This document shows positions 38,226-48,800 of a stretch of DNA of 64,000 nucleotides, piece by piece. Both the position numbers and the translations under genes were made by a program. Source of the stretch: Catalimonadaceae bacterium JC749 (GTDB lineage Bacteria > Bacteroidota > Bacteroidia > Cytophagales > Cyclobacteriaceae); NCBI GenBank assembly GCA_021730635.1, contig JAJNNC010000011.1, forward strand, positions 62,001-126,000, given 5' to 3'. Every line of letters starts with the position of its first letter. Positions within the stretch are counted from its first letter, which is position 1. The notes under the pieces were generated by a model. It did no database searches and had not been told where the DNA came from. It saw nothing but the letters and a program-made list of their open reading frames with translations.

Positions 38226-39269
38226 ATGCTCTCACGAAAAGTACTGCTGACCTTTCTCCTGGCCTGTTGGGTTCTTTTTCCAGCCTGCCAGAGGGAAGAT
38301 GACCCCCTTGCACCACCACCAGATCCTGGATTAGTAGATCTGCCAACCGCTCTTGCCCATCAAAATACTTCCTATGTGCGCTGGATTGAGAAAGTGAGGG
38401 GCAGGGTAGGACGCAATTCCAATGGAAGCTTTGTGGTCTGGAGTCGGCGTAACGATTATCAGCTGGGGCTGGTGGTCAGTGCTGCCCATGTGTTAGGTAT
38501 TGGATGGTTCGGTGAAGAAAACAGCGACATTCCTGCGCAATTCTGGTTGCCGGAAGGCAGAGAGGGCGTGCTCCGTTTAAACCTGCCTCCGGCGGATGGT
38601 AGTGTGATGCTGGAGGAGGTTTCTCCGCTATACGATCTGTTCAATCCAGCCATCCCGGCTTCAGAGAACAAAGATTTTCTGACAGGCATACTACCCGCTC
38701 ATGACTTCTTTGTCGGGCTGATAGACAGTCAGATTTTTCCGGTAACAGATGGGCCTGTTCCCATACCGAAACCTTTGCAAAAGGATACGCCTTTGGTTAT
38801 GTATGATCCGGAGCAACTGACGCTACAGGAGCCCACCTGGCAGGAGGGACTGCCCTTTGATTCTGTCATGCTGCTGGGGTACCCTCAGGATAAAGAACAA
38901 TTTCCGCACGGGGCAGTCAGTCTGGGAAGCATATTGGCTGATACCGCGGCAAGGACGGTGATAGAAAGACTGAAAGCGATAGGCGATGAAGAAGGATTGA
39001 TTGCCTATGAGCCGTCGGTAGAAATGATCATCACGGCTGAAGCAATCGCAGGGATGAGCGGTGGAGGAGTTTTCAACCAGGAAGGCCATTTGCTGGGGAT
39101 TATGGTACGTGCCACCGACGCTTTAGAAAAAGGCTATATCCGGGCAGTAAGGATGTCTTATGTGGTAGCGCAGGTCAGACAAGCCTGGGAAGCTTCTCCC
39201 GCCGATCGGGAAAAACTGGCCCCTTATCTGAACGAAGAAATCAGCAACCATGGGGAAGTTGACCCCTGA
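38226..39269 (+). CDS. trypsin-like serine protease lipoprotein
   Basis: 347 residues from the ATG at 38226 (a TTG at 38208 is in frame but spoils the signal). Lipoprotein signal MLSRKVLLTFLLACWVLFPAC. The chymotrypsin-fold triad is readable: His in VVSAAHVLG, Asp in LPAHDFFVGLID and Ser in AIAGMSGGGVFNQEG, with GIMVRAT after it. It looks like a membrane-tethered S1C/Do-like protease without a PDZ domain. Long insertions separate the triad residues. Substrate unknown. It converges with the GH13 gene across an 79-base gap. Confidence 0.78.
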   Translation: MLSRKVLLTFLLACWVLFPACQREDDPLAPPPDPGLVDLPTALAHQNTSYVRWIEKVRGRVGRNSNGSFVVWSRRNDYQLGLVVSAAHVLGIGWFGEENSDIPAQFWLPEGREGVLRLNLPPADGSVMLEEVSPLYDLFNPAIPASENKDFLTGILPAHDFFVGLIDSQIFPVTDGPVPIPKPLQKDTPLVMYDPEQLTLQEPTWQEGLPFDSVMLLGYPQDKEQFPHGAVSLGSILADTAARTVIERLKAIGDEEGLIAYEPSVEMIITAEAIAGMSGGGVFNQEGHLLGIMVRATDALEKGYIRAVRMSYVVAQVRQAWEASPADREKLAPYLNEEISNHGEVDP

Positions 39270-39348
39270 TCGTTAACCCTTGGGTTCTGCAAGAAATCCG
39301 CCAACTAAAGTGACCAGCACCTTCCGCTTTGGGGTTCAGGCGCTCCGC

Positions 39349-41418
39349 TTACCATTGCTTCAGAAGCACAAGCACTTCTGCCGGTGGTATTTCCCGTATT
39401 TCTATGAAAGCCGGTTCACCCACCTGGCTGAGCCCTTTGACCACTACGGTAGTGCCCAAAGGATGGCTCCCGGCAAAAGCTCCTCCACTACTGGCAGCCT
39501 GTGCTGTATTAGCCACTACCGTAAAGGTGGTTCCCACAGACCAGAGTTCAGCGGAAACAACCACATCACCACCCCTTGCTGCCTGTCCGTTCGAATTTAC
39601 AATACAAATCGCTTCCTGATTATCTAGTATACGCGACCAGGCCACCAACTCTCCTGTTTTGGGTAAGTCAAAACCAGTGCCTGGAATCCGGATCTGACGT
39701 GCATACTGCCGTCCCAGACGCAACACGGCATGGAGAGCTCTCACCTGGCAAAGATGGGCAATGCGTCGATAGGCCGGACTCTGAGGATCAAAGCAGTGCT
39801 TCCCAGCCGTTCCGAACGGACCAAAACCCGGCAAACTGAGGTCCTGTGATTGTACTTGCGTCTCCAGGTCGTTCTCAAAAGGGGCGCGAGGATGCTCAGG
39901 ACCAAACATGGCTTCCCGAAGATAGCGGTCGCCATGCCTGGAGCCATTGTTCCATCCTTCTTCCAACAGGTATGGCAACTGAGATTGGGCCGGGCCGGCA
40001 AAGGCTTGTTCGGTACCATAATACAGGCAGGGGATGCCCAGGGTAAACAACTGTAAGGCCGTAGCGGCCACCACCTGGTAATCCTTTACAGGCGACGCAT
40101 CGGGAATATCTGAAGAGAAGCGTATTTTGGCACCAAAGACGTGATCGTGATCATCCAGAATAGACACATGCCTATCGCCGAAACTTCTGTGCGATTCGAA
40201 ACCTTCACTTTGTTCGTTAAAACTATTAAAATAATGCCGGGCTTCCACCAGTCCTTTGGCAACACCCTGAAGGGTCAGACGGGCACTGCCTATATCAAGA
40301 GCGGCACTCATATTTCGTTGCAGCAGGGCTACATTGTCCATGACAAAATCCTGAAACTGATCCCCACCGGCAATCTCGCCTACGAGCAGGAAGTTTCGTT
40401 TGCCAATGGTATCGGTAAATTCCCGGATGGCACCGCAAAAGTTACGGGTATCCTCCAAAGCCATATGTTTCACAGTATCGATGCGGAAGCCATCGCAATC
40501 TGTCAGGGCAATCCAATATTTAAAACAATCTATCAGCAAAGAAAGGTTGCCCGGTACATCCAGGGCAAAGTCTTTGAGCGAAAAAAAATCCATGCGTTTG
40601 TGTTCCGCATGGGTATCACTGATATCCCTTGTTTCCGTGATATCTCCTATCCCTGCCCGCGTATACAGTTGTGCTGACTGTAGCTCACGGGGCCAGACAC
40701 CTTCGTGGGGACCGGCGATGTCACTGGCTTGAAAGGTATATCCTTGTTGCGCTTCGTTGCGCCAGGCCATCTGCCAACCTTGGGTATCTACGCTGTCTGG
40801 TGAGCCATAATAGAGAGGCCAGGGAAGGTAGGGTGTGGCTGTACTGATCTGCTGCGGAAGGTTGCCCGGTTTCACATAGCCCCAGTTGTCGCCGGAGTGG
40901 TTGATAATAATGTCCAGAATGATGCGTATGTTTTTGCTGTGGGCGGCACTCACCAGGGCAAGGAGATCCTGCCGGGTGCCGAACCGTGGATCTACTTCCA
41001 GGAAATCCTGGATACCATAGCCGTGGTAGGTGTCAAGTTGTACCCGCTGTTTGAAAACCGGGCCTATCCAAATGGCGGTAACGCCAAGGTCTTTCAGATA
41101 ATCGAGGCGCCCCTGAATGCCCTGAATCGTACCTCCTTGCCATTGTTTGCCCGACTCGGCCCATTGTTGCCAGTGCCAGTCGGGACGATCCGCAGTATGA
41201 CGAAGTGCTACGATCTCTTCCCTTGTCAACAGGGGACGTGTATCTTCCCTGCCATCGCTGAACCGATCGGGCAACAGGAAGTACAATACCTCCTCTCTCC
41301 AATCCAGGGGGGAGGCAAAATAGGTGATTTGATCGCGTCGTGCCTGGTCAAGCAAAGCACGTACTGCTTCCAGCGATACAGGGCGGTTTGGGGTAAGAAG
41401 ATCTGAAGGGGTCGGCAT
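39349..41418 (-). CDS. GH13-family alpha-amylase-type glycosidase
   Basis: 689 residues, no signal peptide, so cytoplasmic. The conserved GH13 regions are in order: DIIINHSGD, DGFRIDTVKHM (nucleophile D314), LVGEIAGG (acid/base E348) and ILDDHDHV (D425). The first catalytic-barrel strand has VLYFLLPDRFSDG. A C-terminal beta domain ends in a short run (FTVVANTAQAASSGG, then VVVKGLSQVGEPAF). Linkage specificity (alpha-1,4 or alpha-1,6, hydrolase or transferase) cannot be read. It is a single gene, divergent from the sulfatase at 41782 and probably acting on maltodextrin or glycogen-like substrate. Confidence 0.9.
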   Translation of the reverse strand: MPTPSDLLTPNRPVSLEAVRALLDQARRDQITYFASPLDWREEVLYFLLPDRFSDGREDTRPLLTREEIVALRHTADRPDWHWQQWAESGKQWQGGTIQGIQGRLDYLKDLGVTAIWIGPVFKQRVQLDTYHGYGIQDFLEVDPRFGTRQDLLALVSAAHSKNIRIILDIIINHSGDNWGYVKPGNLPQQISTATPYLPWPLYYGSPDSVDTQGWQMAWRNEAQQGYTFQASDIAGPHEGVWPRELQSAQLYTRAGIGDITETRDISDTHAEHKRMDFFSLKDFALDVPGNLSLLIDCFKYWIALTDCDGFRIDTVKHMALEDTRNFCGAIREFTDTIGKRNFLLVGEIAGGDQFQDFVMDNVALLQRNMSAALDIGSARLTLQGVAKGLVEARHYFNSFNEQSEGFESHRSFGDRHVSILDDHDHVFGAKIRFSSDIPDASPVKDYQVVAATALQLFTLGIPCLYYGTEQAFAGPAQSQLPYLLEEGWNNGSRHGDRYLREAMFGPEHPRAPFENDLETQVQSQDLSLPGFGPFGTAGKHCFDPQSPAYRRIAHLCQVRALHAVLRLGRQYARQIRIPGTGFDLPKTGELVAWSRILDNQEAICIVNSNGQAARGGDVVVSAELWSVGTTFTVVANTAQAASSGGAFAGSHPLGTTVVVKGLSQVGEPAFIEIREIPPAEVLVLLKQW

Positions 41419-41781
41419 AGTAGTTTTTTTTTGATGAATGCTGGTATTAGTGTTGGGGGCTGTCTACAAGTAACCCCGCTGCTAAAAATAGCTATATCCA
41501 ACAGCTTATTGCGTATGGTAATGACATGGCTATCTATCAAATACAAGATACTGCTTTGTCAAAGCATTTCGCAGTAAAAAGAGGCAGAAAAAGATGTCTT
41601 TAGAATCCGGTTCTCATTTGTTACCATAGGCTGAAAGGGTGGTTTTACTGTTGATGCACATGCCCTCCTGCGAAAACTTTATTAGCAAGGTGGAAAATTT
41701 CACTATAGCATCCTGATGCGTTGACCTTTCTGTGAGTTTTATGGTGAAAAAACTTATCTTGAGTGCCTTAAAACAGGACAT
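41419..41781. other. intergenic region between divergent GH13 and sulfatase genes
   Basis: 363 bases that should contain both promoters. A TATCTTGA near 41754 resembles a -7 box for the sulfatase but no good -33 box accompanies it. No gene recognised. Confidence 0.45.
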
Positions 41782-43638
41782 ATGTACATGCTACAATCAA
41801 CAATCTATCCCTTATGCTTTATCTTCTGTATTGGTATTCATGCCTTAATAGCTCAAAGTAAACCTAACATCATCATTTTTATCAGCGATGACCAGAATCA
41901 GATAGATGTGGGGTGCTATGGCAACCAAGAGGTCCCTACCCCTTATATGGATCAGTTAGCAGCAGAAGGGATGCGATTCACGGCAGCGTATGCCACCTCA
42001 CCGATGTGTACCCCTTCGCGTAGCAATATGTTCACCGGTCTTTACCCTTTTCGAAATGGCGCCCAGATGAACCATTTTGGTGTCAGGCCGGGTACCAAAA
42101 GTCTGCCCCACTATCTGAAACCGCTGGGGTACCGGGTGGTATTGGCCGGAAAAAGCCACCTTTCTCCAGGGTCTTCTTTTCCCTTTGAATATATCAGTGA
42201 GGAAATGGGGCGCTACCAGCCCATCGCAGGGAGAAGTGATCCGAAGCAGGAAACGGTCCGTTTTATCAAGGAGCATTTTGAGCAGCAGACTGACCAACCG
42301 TTATGTTTAGTGGTAGCCACTTGGTGGCCCCATGTGCCCTGGATGCCCAACCGCGACTTTGATCCGGCAAAGCTGCACCTGCCTGAATATTTGGTAGACA
42401 CCCGGGAGACAAGGGAAGCCCTGGCGGCTTACTATCAGAGCATCACAGGAGCGGACCGATTGTTGGGCGAGGTGCTGACCGCTGTCGAAAAGGCTGGCGA
42501 AAAAGATAACACGGTGTTCATGTTCTTCTCCGATCAGGGAGCGCAGTTTCCCAGTGCCAAATGGACCACCTATGATCAGGGGTTGAGGATACCGTTTATT
42601 GTCAGGTGGCCGGAAAAAATAAAGGAAGGAAGTGTTTCAGACGCTTTGATTTCTCTGACCGACCTTACCCCCACCTTGATAGATGTGGCCGGTGGAGACC
42701 CTGTGGAGGGGTTGGATGGGAAAAGTTTTGCGCCTGTACTGCTGGGTACCAGGAAGACGCACAGAGACTATATTTTTGCAGAGACCTCGGTGGAACCTCA
42801 CTTCTGGTATAACTATGTGCCGTCGCGCACCATCATCACCCGTGAGGGACTGCACTATATCCGGAATTACTATCCGGGCGTCCGCTTTATCACCCATATT
42901 GACAAAGTAGAACAGAACATGTTTTATTTTGATTCCTGGGTGGAAAAGGCAAAACATGATCAGAAAGCCAGTTTTCTGCTGAATCGCTATAGCTACCGGC
43001 CCGCTGAAGAACTCTATGACCTGAACCAGGATCGCTGGGAGTTGACCAACCTGGCCAATCATCCGGATTACACCCGGCAGTATACGCAGTTAAAAGACCT
43101 TTTAGAGAAAGAACTGCAGGCACAAGGGGAAAGTGACCGTATGATTCTTCAGGGGAGTTTGCCTACCTTTTATGATCATTCCTACCAGGTGGCGCAGCAC
43201 GTTAGTGTGAGTCATCTGTCATTCGACAAAAAGCTGTGGAATCCGGATACCCTTTTTATTACCGCTTACCTGGAAGGCATTGAGCAGGATGGTATTTTGT
43301 GTGATTATTTCAATCAGTTCAGTATTATCACCAAAGACAGAAAACTAGGTGTGTTTTTCAACGGGGATCAGTTGTATGAGAGTGAACCCCTGACGGAAAA
43401 CAAGGGGCATATGGTTTTCAGCTTAACCAGTGGAGGAGTGTTGCAGCTAGACTATAATGGACATCCAATGATATCGGCCAGCCTCTCTAAAGATTATACC
43501 AAGATACAGCCTGGCTATGTTTCCTGTGGACTGGCACGGGGCGAGACCTTACCACTCGGCCAACCGGCTTATTTCAAAGGAAACATCCATGATCTGAGAA
43601 TCAGTGTCAATGAGTTAGTGAGAAAACCTTCAAATTGA
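41782..43638 (+). CDS. secreted sulfatase with C-terminal lectin-like domain
   Basis: 618 residues. Signal peptide (MLQSTIYPLCFIFCIGIHALIAQ; an ATG at 41788 is an equal alternative start). The S1 sulfatase core has metal ligands in NIIIFISDDQ, and C76 of MCTPSRSNMFTG is the residue converted to formylglycine (C-x-P-x-R). LAGKSHL and FFSDQGAQFP are further active-site strands. The core most resembles heparan N-sulfatase/sulfoglucosamine-type enzymes. Residues about 470-618 form an extra beta-sandwich domain of lectin type (LGVFFNGDQLYES, then AYFKGNIHDLRIS). It precedes the sigma/SusCD locus by 285 bases and may belong to the same glycan pathway. Confidence 0.88.
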   Translation: MYMLQSTIYPLCFIFCIGIHALIAQSKPNIIIFISDDQNQIDVGCYGNQEVPTPYMDQLAAEGMRFTAAYATSPMCTPSRSNMFTGLYPFRNGAQMNHFGVRPGTKSLPHYLKPLGYRVVLAGKSHLSPGSSFPFEYISEEMGRYQPIAGRSDPKQETVRFIKEHFEQQTDQPLCLVVATWWPHVPWMPNRDFDPAKLHLPEYLVDTRETREALAAYYQSITGADRLLGEVLTAVEKAGEKDNTVFMFFSDQGAQFPSAKWTTYDQGLRIPFIVRWPEKIKEGSVSDALISLTDLTPTLIDVAGGDPVEGLDGKSFAPVLLGTRKTHRDYIFAETSVEPHFWYNYVPSRTIITREGLHYIRNYYPGVRFITHIDKVEQNMFYFDSWVEKAKHDQKASFLLNRYSYRPAEELYDLNQDRWELTNLANHPDYTRQYTQLKDLLEKELQAQGESDRMILQGSLPTFYDHSYQVAQHVSVSHLSFDKKLWNPDTLFITAYLEGIEQDGILCDYFNQFSIITKDRKLGVFFNGDQLYESEPLTENKGHMVFSLTSGGVLQLDYNGHPMISASLSKDYTKIQPGYVSCGLARGETLPLGQPAYFKGNIHDLRISVNELVRKPSN

Positions 43639-43830
43639 ACTATAAAGGCATTTTATTGATAAAAGAATATAAGGTTGGTCAGGCGGCTTTCCTATTTTTT
43701 AGCACTGAGAAAAGGCAAACAATCTCATCTAAGAATCAATTCTTTAAGTAAGGTGCCTCTGTGGGTCATTTCAATCATGATCAATGAGAATTAATATTTT
43801 TAACAGATCAGCAAATAGCCGGAGTACTAT

Positions 43831-43864
43831 TTTGTTTTTCGAATATTTAGCCTATTATTGTTTG
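43831..43864 (+). promoter_or_regulatory. candidate promoter of the ECF sigma gene
   Basis: TTTG at 43831-43834 and TA-TTG-TTTG at 43856-43864, 21 bases apart. The -7 box has three instead of two spacer bases compared with TAnnTTTG, so the match is imperfect. Confidence 0.3.
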
Positions 43865-43923
43865 TAGTTTTTACGTGAGATAGCATCTGTCCTGTTAAAT
43901 TCCTGTAAGTTCTTACGTAAAGC

Positions 43924-44586
43924 ATGCGTCCACTATCATCATCTCCTGCACAGCCTGACGATATGAGTGAAAATGATATAGCCTGTTTAATAAAGAGAAT
44001 ATCAGCTTCAGATTGCGAAAGCTCATTCAGAAGGTTTTTTGATCATTTCTATGCCCGGATGTTTGCGTTGGCTTTGTATTACACCAAAAACCAGGCTTTA
44101 GCCGAAGAAGCGGTGAGTGATGTATTTTTGAAGATTTGGCAACAACGCAGGCAGCTGGAAGGGATAAAAAATATGCAGGCTTACCTTTTCGTCGCTGTCA
44201 AAAGGCAGTCGCTTAATTGCCTGCGTCATACGCAATCTCTTCCCCTTTTTGTCCATGACCTTGAGCACCATATCCTGGTAGAAGCCCGTACTCCGGAGAA
44301 TATTCTGTTCAGTGAAGAAGTGTTGAAAGTGATCGGCCAGTCTGTTGAGCAGCTGCCCGAAAAGTGCAGGTTGGTCTATAAGCTTGTCAAAGAAGAAGGA
44401 CTCAAATATAAAGAAGTAGCACATCTGCTGGACCTTTCTGAGAAAACCGTGGAGATGCATGTAGGCCATGCCTTAAAGAAGATCCGCCAGGATCTGGAGC
44501 AGCTCGGCAAAGAACCGCAACCTCATCCCTTCAAATCCATGATCAGGTCCGCTTTCCTGGGGCTGATCTCCCTGTTTTTTTGCTGA
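43924..44586 (+). CDS. ECF-type RNA polymerase sigma factor
   Basis: 220 residues. Region 2 is FFDHFYARMFALALYYTKNQALAEEAVSDVFLKIWQ; region 4 is LPEKCRLVYKLVKEEGLKYKEVAHLLDLSEKTVEMHVGHALKKIR. The start at 43924 gives a short polar extension; an ATG at 43963 (MSENDIACL) is also possible. It is the Bacteroidota sigma type paired with FecR anti-sigma factors, and the FecR gene follows 108 bases later, then a SusC with an STN domain. The three form a trans-envelope switch: glycan binding at SusC releases the sigma factor, which activates this locus. Confidence 0.92.
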   Translation: MRPLSSSPAQPDDMSENDIACLIKRISASDCESSFRRFFDHFYARMFALALYYTKNQALAEEAVSDVFLKIWQQRRQLEGIKNMQAYLFVAVKRQSLNCLRHTQSLPLFVHDLEHHILVEARTPENILFSEEVLKVIGQSVEQLPEKCRLVYKLVKEEGLKYKEVAHLLDLSEKTVEMHVGHALKKIRQDLEQLGKEPQPHPFKSMIRSAFLGLISLFFC

Positions 44587-44664
44587 TACAGAAAAAATAT
44601 TTCATTTTTTTCTGATGCCATACAGGGTGTCTTTCATTTCTCGTGTCTTTATCCTTGAAAGCAC

Positions 44665-44685
44665 CGCTGGCTACAACGGCCAGCG
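44665..44685 (+). promoter_or_regulatory. GC-rich hairpin just before the fecR-like start codon
   Basis: CGCTGGC (44665-44671), loop TACAACG, GCCAGCG (44679-44685): seven perfect pairs ending 9 bases before the ATG at 44695. It covers the ribosome landing zone and has no T run, so translational control of the anti-sigma factor is more plausible than termination. A separate AT-rich hairpin, CAG-A6 / T7-CTG, lies at 44589-44614 beyond the sigma stop. Confidence 0.4.
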
Positions 44686-44694
44686 TCATTTGTC

Positions 44695-45717
44695 ATGAAA
44701 AACACAGAAATATATACACTGATTGGTCGGATACTGTCAGGAGAAGCAGACAGGCAGGATCATGATCTGTTGCAGGAGTGGCTGAAAGCATCGGAAGAAA
44801 ATCAGGCTGTTTATGAAAACTTACGACAAGTCTGGTATCAGACCAGCACCCATGACCAGTTCTCCAATGCAGACAGGGTGTTTCAAAAAATACTTACCAG
44901 GCGGGATCAGTTGCCCATGGATAGGGATGTCCGCTCTCTTCCACGACGGGATTACACCCGATGGCTGAAAGCTGGTGTGGCCGCAGCTGTATTGCTGGTA
45001 GGAGTCTTGTCCTTCCTTTGGCTACAAAAGGATGTTGCGTCCACAGCGATGGTAGAGGAAAAGATTGTCTGGGTAGTGAAAGAAAACCCAGCCGGACAAA
45101 AATCAAATATTGTACTTTCCGATGGCACGATTGTGTGGCTGAATGCAGAAAGTAAGATGCGTTACCCTTCCAATTTCACCGATTCTCTCAGAAGAATAGA
45201 ACTTACAGGAGAAGCCTATTTTGAGGTAGCGAAAGATACGGTACGTCCGTTCGTAGTCGCTTCAGGAGGTTTGCAAACAACTGCCCTGGGTACGGCTTTC
45301 AATGTACAGTCCTATGCCGGTGATTCGGTCACTACGGTATTTCTGGAAGAGGGAAGTGTGAAAGTGGAGGAAATGAAAGAAAACGGATCCACTGCGTTTC
45401 TGGAACCTGGCTGGGGTATCAGCGCAGTCAGAGAGAGTACAGGCTTAAGAAAATTCATCGGTCAGGCAGAGCAGTGGTCAGGCTGGAAAGATGGCGTACT
45501 GTTCTTTGATAATGCAGACTTTCAGGAGGTGATCACTGCCTGTGAAAGATGGTATAATGTGGAGTTTAGTATGAACGGAACTCCTTCTGAAGACTGGAAA
45601 TTTACTGGCAAGTTTAAAAATGAATATTTGGAGAATGTATTGGAGAGCCTGCGCTATGGAAAAGACTTCGGGTATACTATTAAAGATAAATATGTTGAAC
45701 TCACTTTTAAACAGTAA
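44695..45717 (+). CDS. FecR-family anti-sigma factor
   Basis: 340 residues. A cytoplasmic sigma-binding N-terminus is followed by one membrane helix (WLKAGVAAAVLLVGVLSFLWL). The periplasmic FecR domain comes next (SNIVLSDGTIVWLNAESKMRYPSNF, then RIELTGEAYFEVAKD and GTAFNVQSYAGD). A DUF4974-type C-terminal domain that contacts the STN domain of the receptor ends the chain (ACERWYNVEFSMNG, then FTGKFKNEYLENVLESL). It follows the ECF sigma gene and precedes the SusC gene with its STN domain, the standard order for Bacteroidota glycan loci. Confidence 0.93.
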   Translation: MKNTEIYTLIGRILSGEADRQDHDLLQEWLKASEENQAVYENLRQVWYQTSTHDQFSNADRVFQKILTRRDQLPMDRDVRSLPRRDYTRWLKAGVAAAVLLVGVLSFLWLQKDVASTAMVEEKIVWVVKENPAGQKSNIVLSDGTIVWLNAESKMRYPSNFTDSLRRIELTGEAYFEVAKDTVRPFVVASGGLQTTALGTAFNVQSYAGDSVTTVFLEEGSVKVEEMKENGSTAFLEPGWGISAVRESTGLRKFIGQAEQWSGWKDGVLFFDNADFQEVITACERWYNVEFSMNGTPSEDWKFTGKFKNEYLENVLESLRYGKDFGYTIKDKYVELTFKQ

Positions 45718-45755
45718 AGCCTATGTAAAATCAATAACTACATAAAACAAAAAAA

Positions 45756-45828
45756 CCGGTGATATGGGCGTATCACCGGCTGTACTCATCCTGATAACCT
45801 TCAGTGGGCGCTGAATCACGGTTATCAG
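45756..45828 (+). promoter_or_regulatory. two hairpins with identical TGGGCG loops upstream of susC
   Basis: Hairpin 1: CCGGTGATA (45756-45764), loop TGGGCG, TATCACCGG (45771-45779), nine perfect pairs. Hairpin 2: CTGATAACC (45791-45799) and TTCAG, loop TGGGCG (45805-45810), CTGAA, four unpaired bases TCAC, GGTTATCAG (45820-45828). Neither is followed by a T run on the plus strand. A run of A before hairpin 1 would make it a terminator only for the minus strand, where there is no gene. The pair ends 34 bases before the susC-type ATG, so it lies in the leader of that mRNA or between it and the anti-sigma gene. Confidence 0.6.
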
Positions 45829-45862
45829 CAGTCTAATTGTTCATTTAAACTATTCAAATGTA

Positions 45863-48800
45863 ATGAAAAAAATACTTTTACAACAACTGATCATGACCTC
45901 AAAATACGCATTCGTGGGGGTGTTTCTACAGACGCTGTTAACAGGGATGTTGCTGGCGTCAGAGATAGCGGCTCAGGAGGTGAAATCTGTGCGGGAAGTG
46001 TATGTGACCTTGAAGACAAACAACCATACCGTATTTGAGATACTGGATTATATAGAGTCTGAAACAGATTATAGCTTCTCCTACTATAAGAATGAAATTG
46101 ATCTCTCTAAACGGATCCGCATTGCTAATCTTCATCAGTCTGTATACGATTTGCTGATAGATGTTTCAGCCAAAACAGACTTGTCATTTCGACAAATTAA
46201 CAATGTGATCAATGTAAAGAATAAGGCAAAGGGCGAAAAGACGGAGGATGTAGAGATTGTCAAGATAGCCCTGACGGTGGCCGGAAAAGTGACAAGCCTT
46301 GCTGACGGAACCGCTTTACCCGGTGTGAATGTGTTGGTGAGAGGAAGCAGTATAGGCACTGTAACGGATGTGGATGGTAATTATAGGATAGATGTCCCTA
46401 ATGAAGATGATACCCTTATTTTTTCATCAGTAGGCTACCTTACCGAAGAAATTCCTGTCAATGGAAGAACTACCATTGATGTAGCGGTAGCGGAAGATAT
46501 ACAGAGCTTAAGCGAAGTAGTTGTCGTGGGTTACGGTACCCAGAAGCGGGAACGGGTCACTTCTGCCGTTGAAACAGTAGATGCCAAGGAATTTGTCAAG
46601 GGAAGCGTGAATGATGCTGCCCAACTGCTTCGTGGAAAAGTGGCCGGCTTGAATGTGATCACACCAGATGCCAATCCGACCAGCACGTCTCAAATCAATC
46701 TGAGAGGTATTTCAACCCTCAAAGCAGGCACCAGTCCGCTGATCCTGATCGACGGGGTGCCAGGCTCTCTGACCACCGTAGCTCCTGAAGACATTGAATC
46801 CATTTCTGTATTAAAAGATGGGTCTGCCGCGGCTATTTATGGTACCCGGGGCACAAATGGAGTCATTCTGATCACCACCAAAGAGGTAGACGGAGAAACC
46901 CCTCCTTCCATTGATGTTAATACCTATTTCACTACACAGCGCATTACCAACAAACTGGATTTTATGAGCGCAGCGGAATACAGGCAGTTGGTGGCCCAGG
47001 GCAAACCAGGGGCGACAGATTATGGTCATGAAACTGACTGGCTCGATCAGGTCCTTCGGACACCTCTTTCTCAAGTGTATAATATCAGTCTGAAAGGTGG
47101 CAGCAGAAATACCAGTTACATCGCTAACTTAAACTACAGAAATCTGGAAGGGATCGTCAAAAAGTCAGATAACCAGATTATCTATCCTCGTTTGGAAATC
47201 AACCATAGTATGTTTGAGAGCAAGCTAAAGATCAGTGCCAACATCAGTGGTTATGAACAAAAGTATTTTTCCGGTGCGGATGGGGATAGCTATAGTGAGG
47301 CAGTATACAGAAACGGTCTGACTTTTAATCCGACTGACCGCTTAAAGGATGACAACGGCACGTGGATCGAGCGCCCTGAAAAGACTGACTATATGAATCC
47401 GGTGGCCCTGCTTGAAGAGACGAGAGGAATGAATCAGAGTACTAATCTTAGAACATACAGCAATATTACCTTTTATCCTACCAATGATCTGACGTTCAAC
47501 TTATTAGCCTCGCGTGACATCTACAATAGCGTGAGAGGTTATTACGAAAGCAAAAGTCATTTCTCAACAGTCCGTAACGGAAGGAATGGGTATGCCTCCC
47601 GGGGAACTACCAAATCTCAGGAAGACATGGTCGAACTGACAGCCCAATATGACAAAAATTTCTTTACTGACCATTCCGTCACAGCTTTGGGCGGCTATAG
47701 CTGGCGAGAGTATAGCTATGAAGATTACTGGATGCAGAACTGGGATTTTCCTACCGATGATTTTTCTTATAATAACATGGGTGCCGGCCTGGCCCTGAAA
47801 AGAGGAGAAGCGCCGGAGTCTTCTTATCAAAGTAGAAACAAACTGGTAGGCTATTTCTTCCGCTTAAACTATAGTTTTAAAGAAAAGTATCTCCTGATGG
47901 CCAGCATCCGGCATGAGGGGTCTTCTAAATTCGGTGTAGATCATAAGTGGGGTAACTTCCCAGCCGTATCGGTAGGATGGAATATTAAGAATGAAGCTTT
48001 TATGAGTGGTATTGAGCCTTTAAGTTCACTGAAAATACGTTCGGGATTTGGGATTACCGGTACAGAACCTACCGACCCTTACATGTCATTGAACAGACTC
48101 AATTTTAATACCTACACTTTGATAGATGGCCAGTGGATACAGGTCATTAACCCTTCGACCAATGCCAATCCGGACTTGCGTTGGGAAAGGAAAGAGGAGT
48201 TTAACCTGGGGGTTGATTATGGGTTTTTTGATGACCGTATTTCCGGTTCTATCGATCTGTACAAGCGGACTACCAAAGACCTGTTAATGGATTATCCTGT
48301 ACCAACACCACCTTATCTGTACAACACCATCACAGCAAACGCTGCCTCTATGGAGAACAAAGGAGTTGAAGTACAAGTAAATGCAATGCCTGTGCAAACC
48401 GTAGATTTACAGTGGACTACCTCTGTCAACTATTCGGCAAATAGAAATAAGCTGCTTTCGCTGTCCGACGAAAGTTTTCAGTTGGCAAGTGGATATTTTG
48501 ATGCAGGTAATACGGGTGAACCCATCCAACAGGCGACACACCGGGTACAGGTGGGGCAGCCCATCGGTAATTTCTATGGTTTTAAAACGGTAGATATTGA
48601 TGAGGATGGCTATTGGATCATTGAAGGGAAAGAGGGTGAACTGAAACCCATTGCACAGCAACAGGCTGATGATAAACAAATCATTGGGAATGGATTACCA
48701 AAATCTTATTTAAGCTGGAATAATACGCTGGTCTACAAAAACTTTGACCTGAATGTAGTAATGCGGGGTGCTTTTGGCTTTCAGATTCTGAATATGCCTG

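Noticed and set aside
39275-39286. Short palindrome AACCC-TT-GGGTT in the gap between the convergent protease and GH13 genes
   Set aside because: Loop of two bases is too tight for a hairpin and no T run follows.
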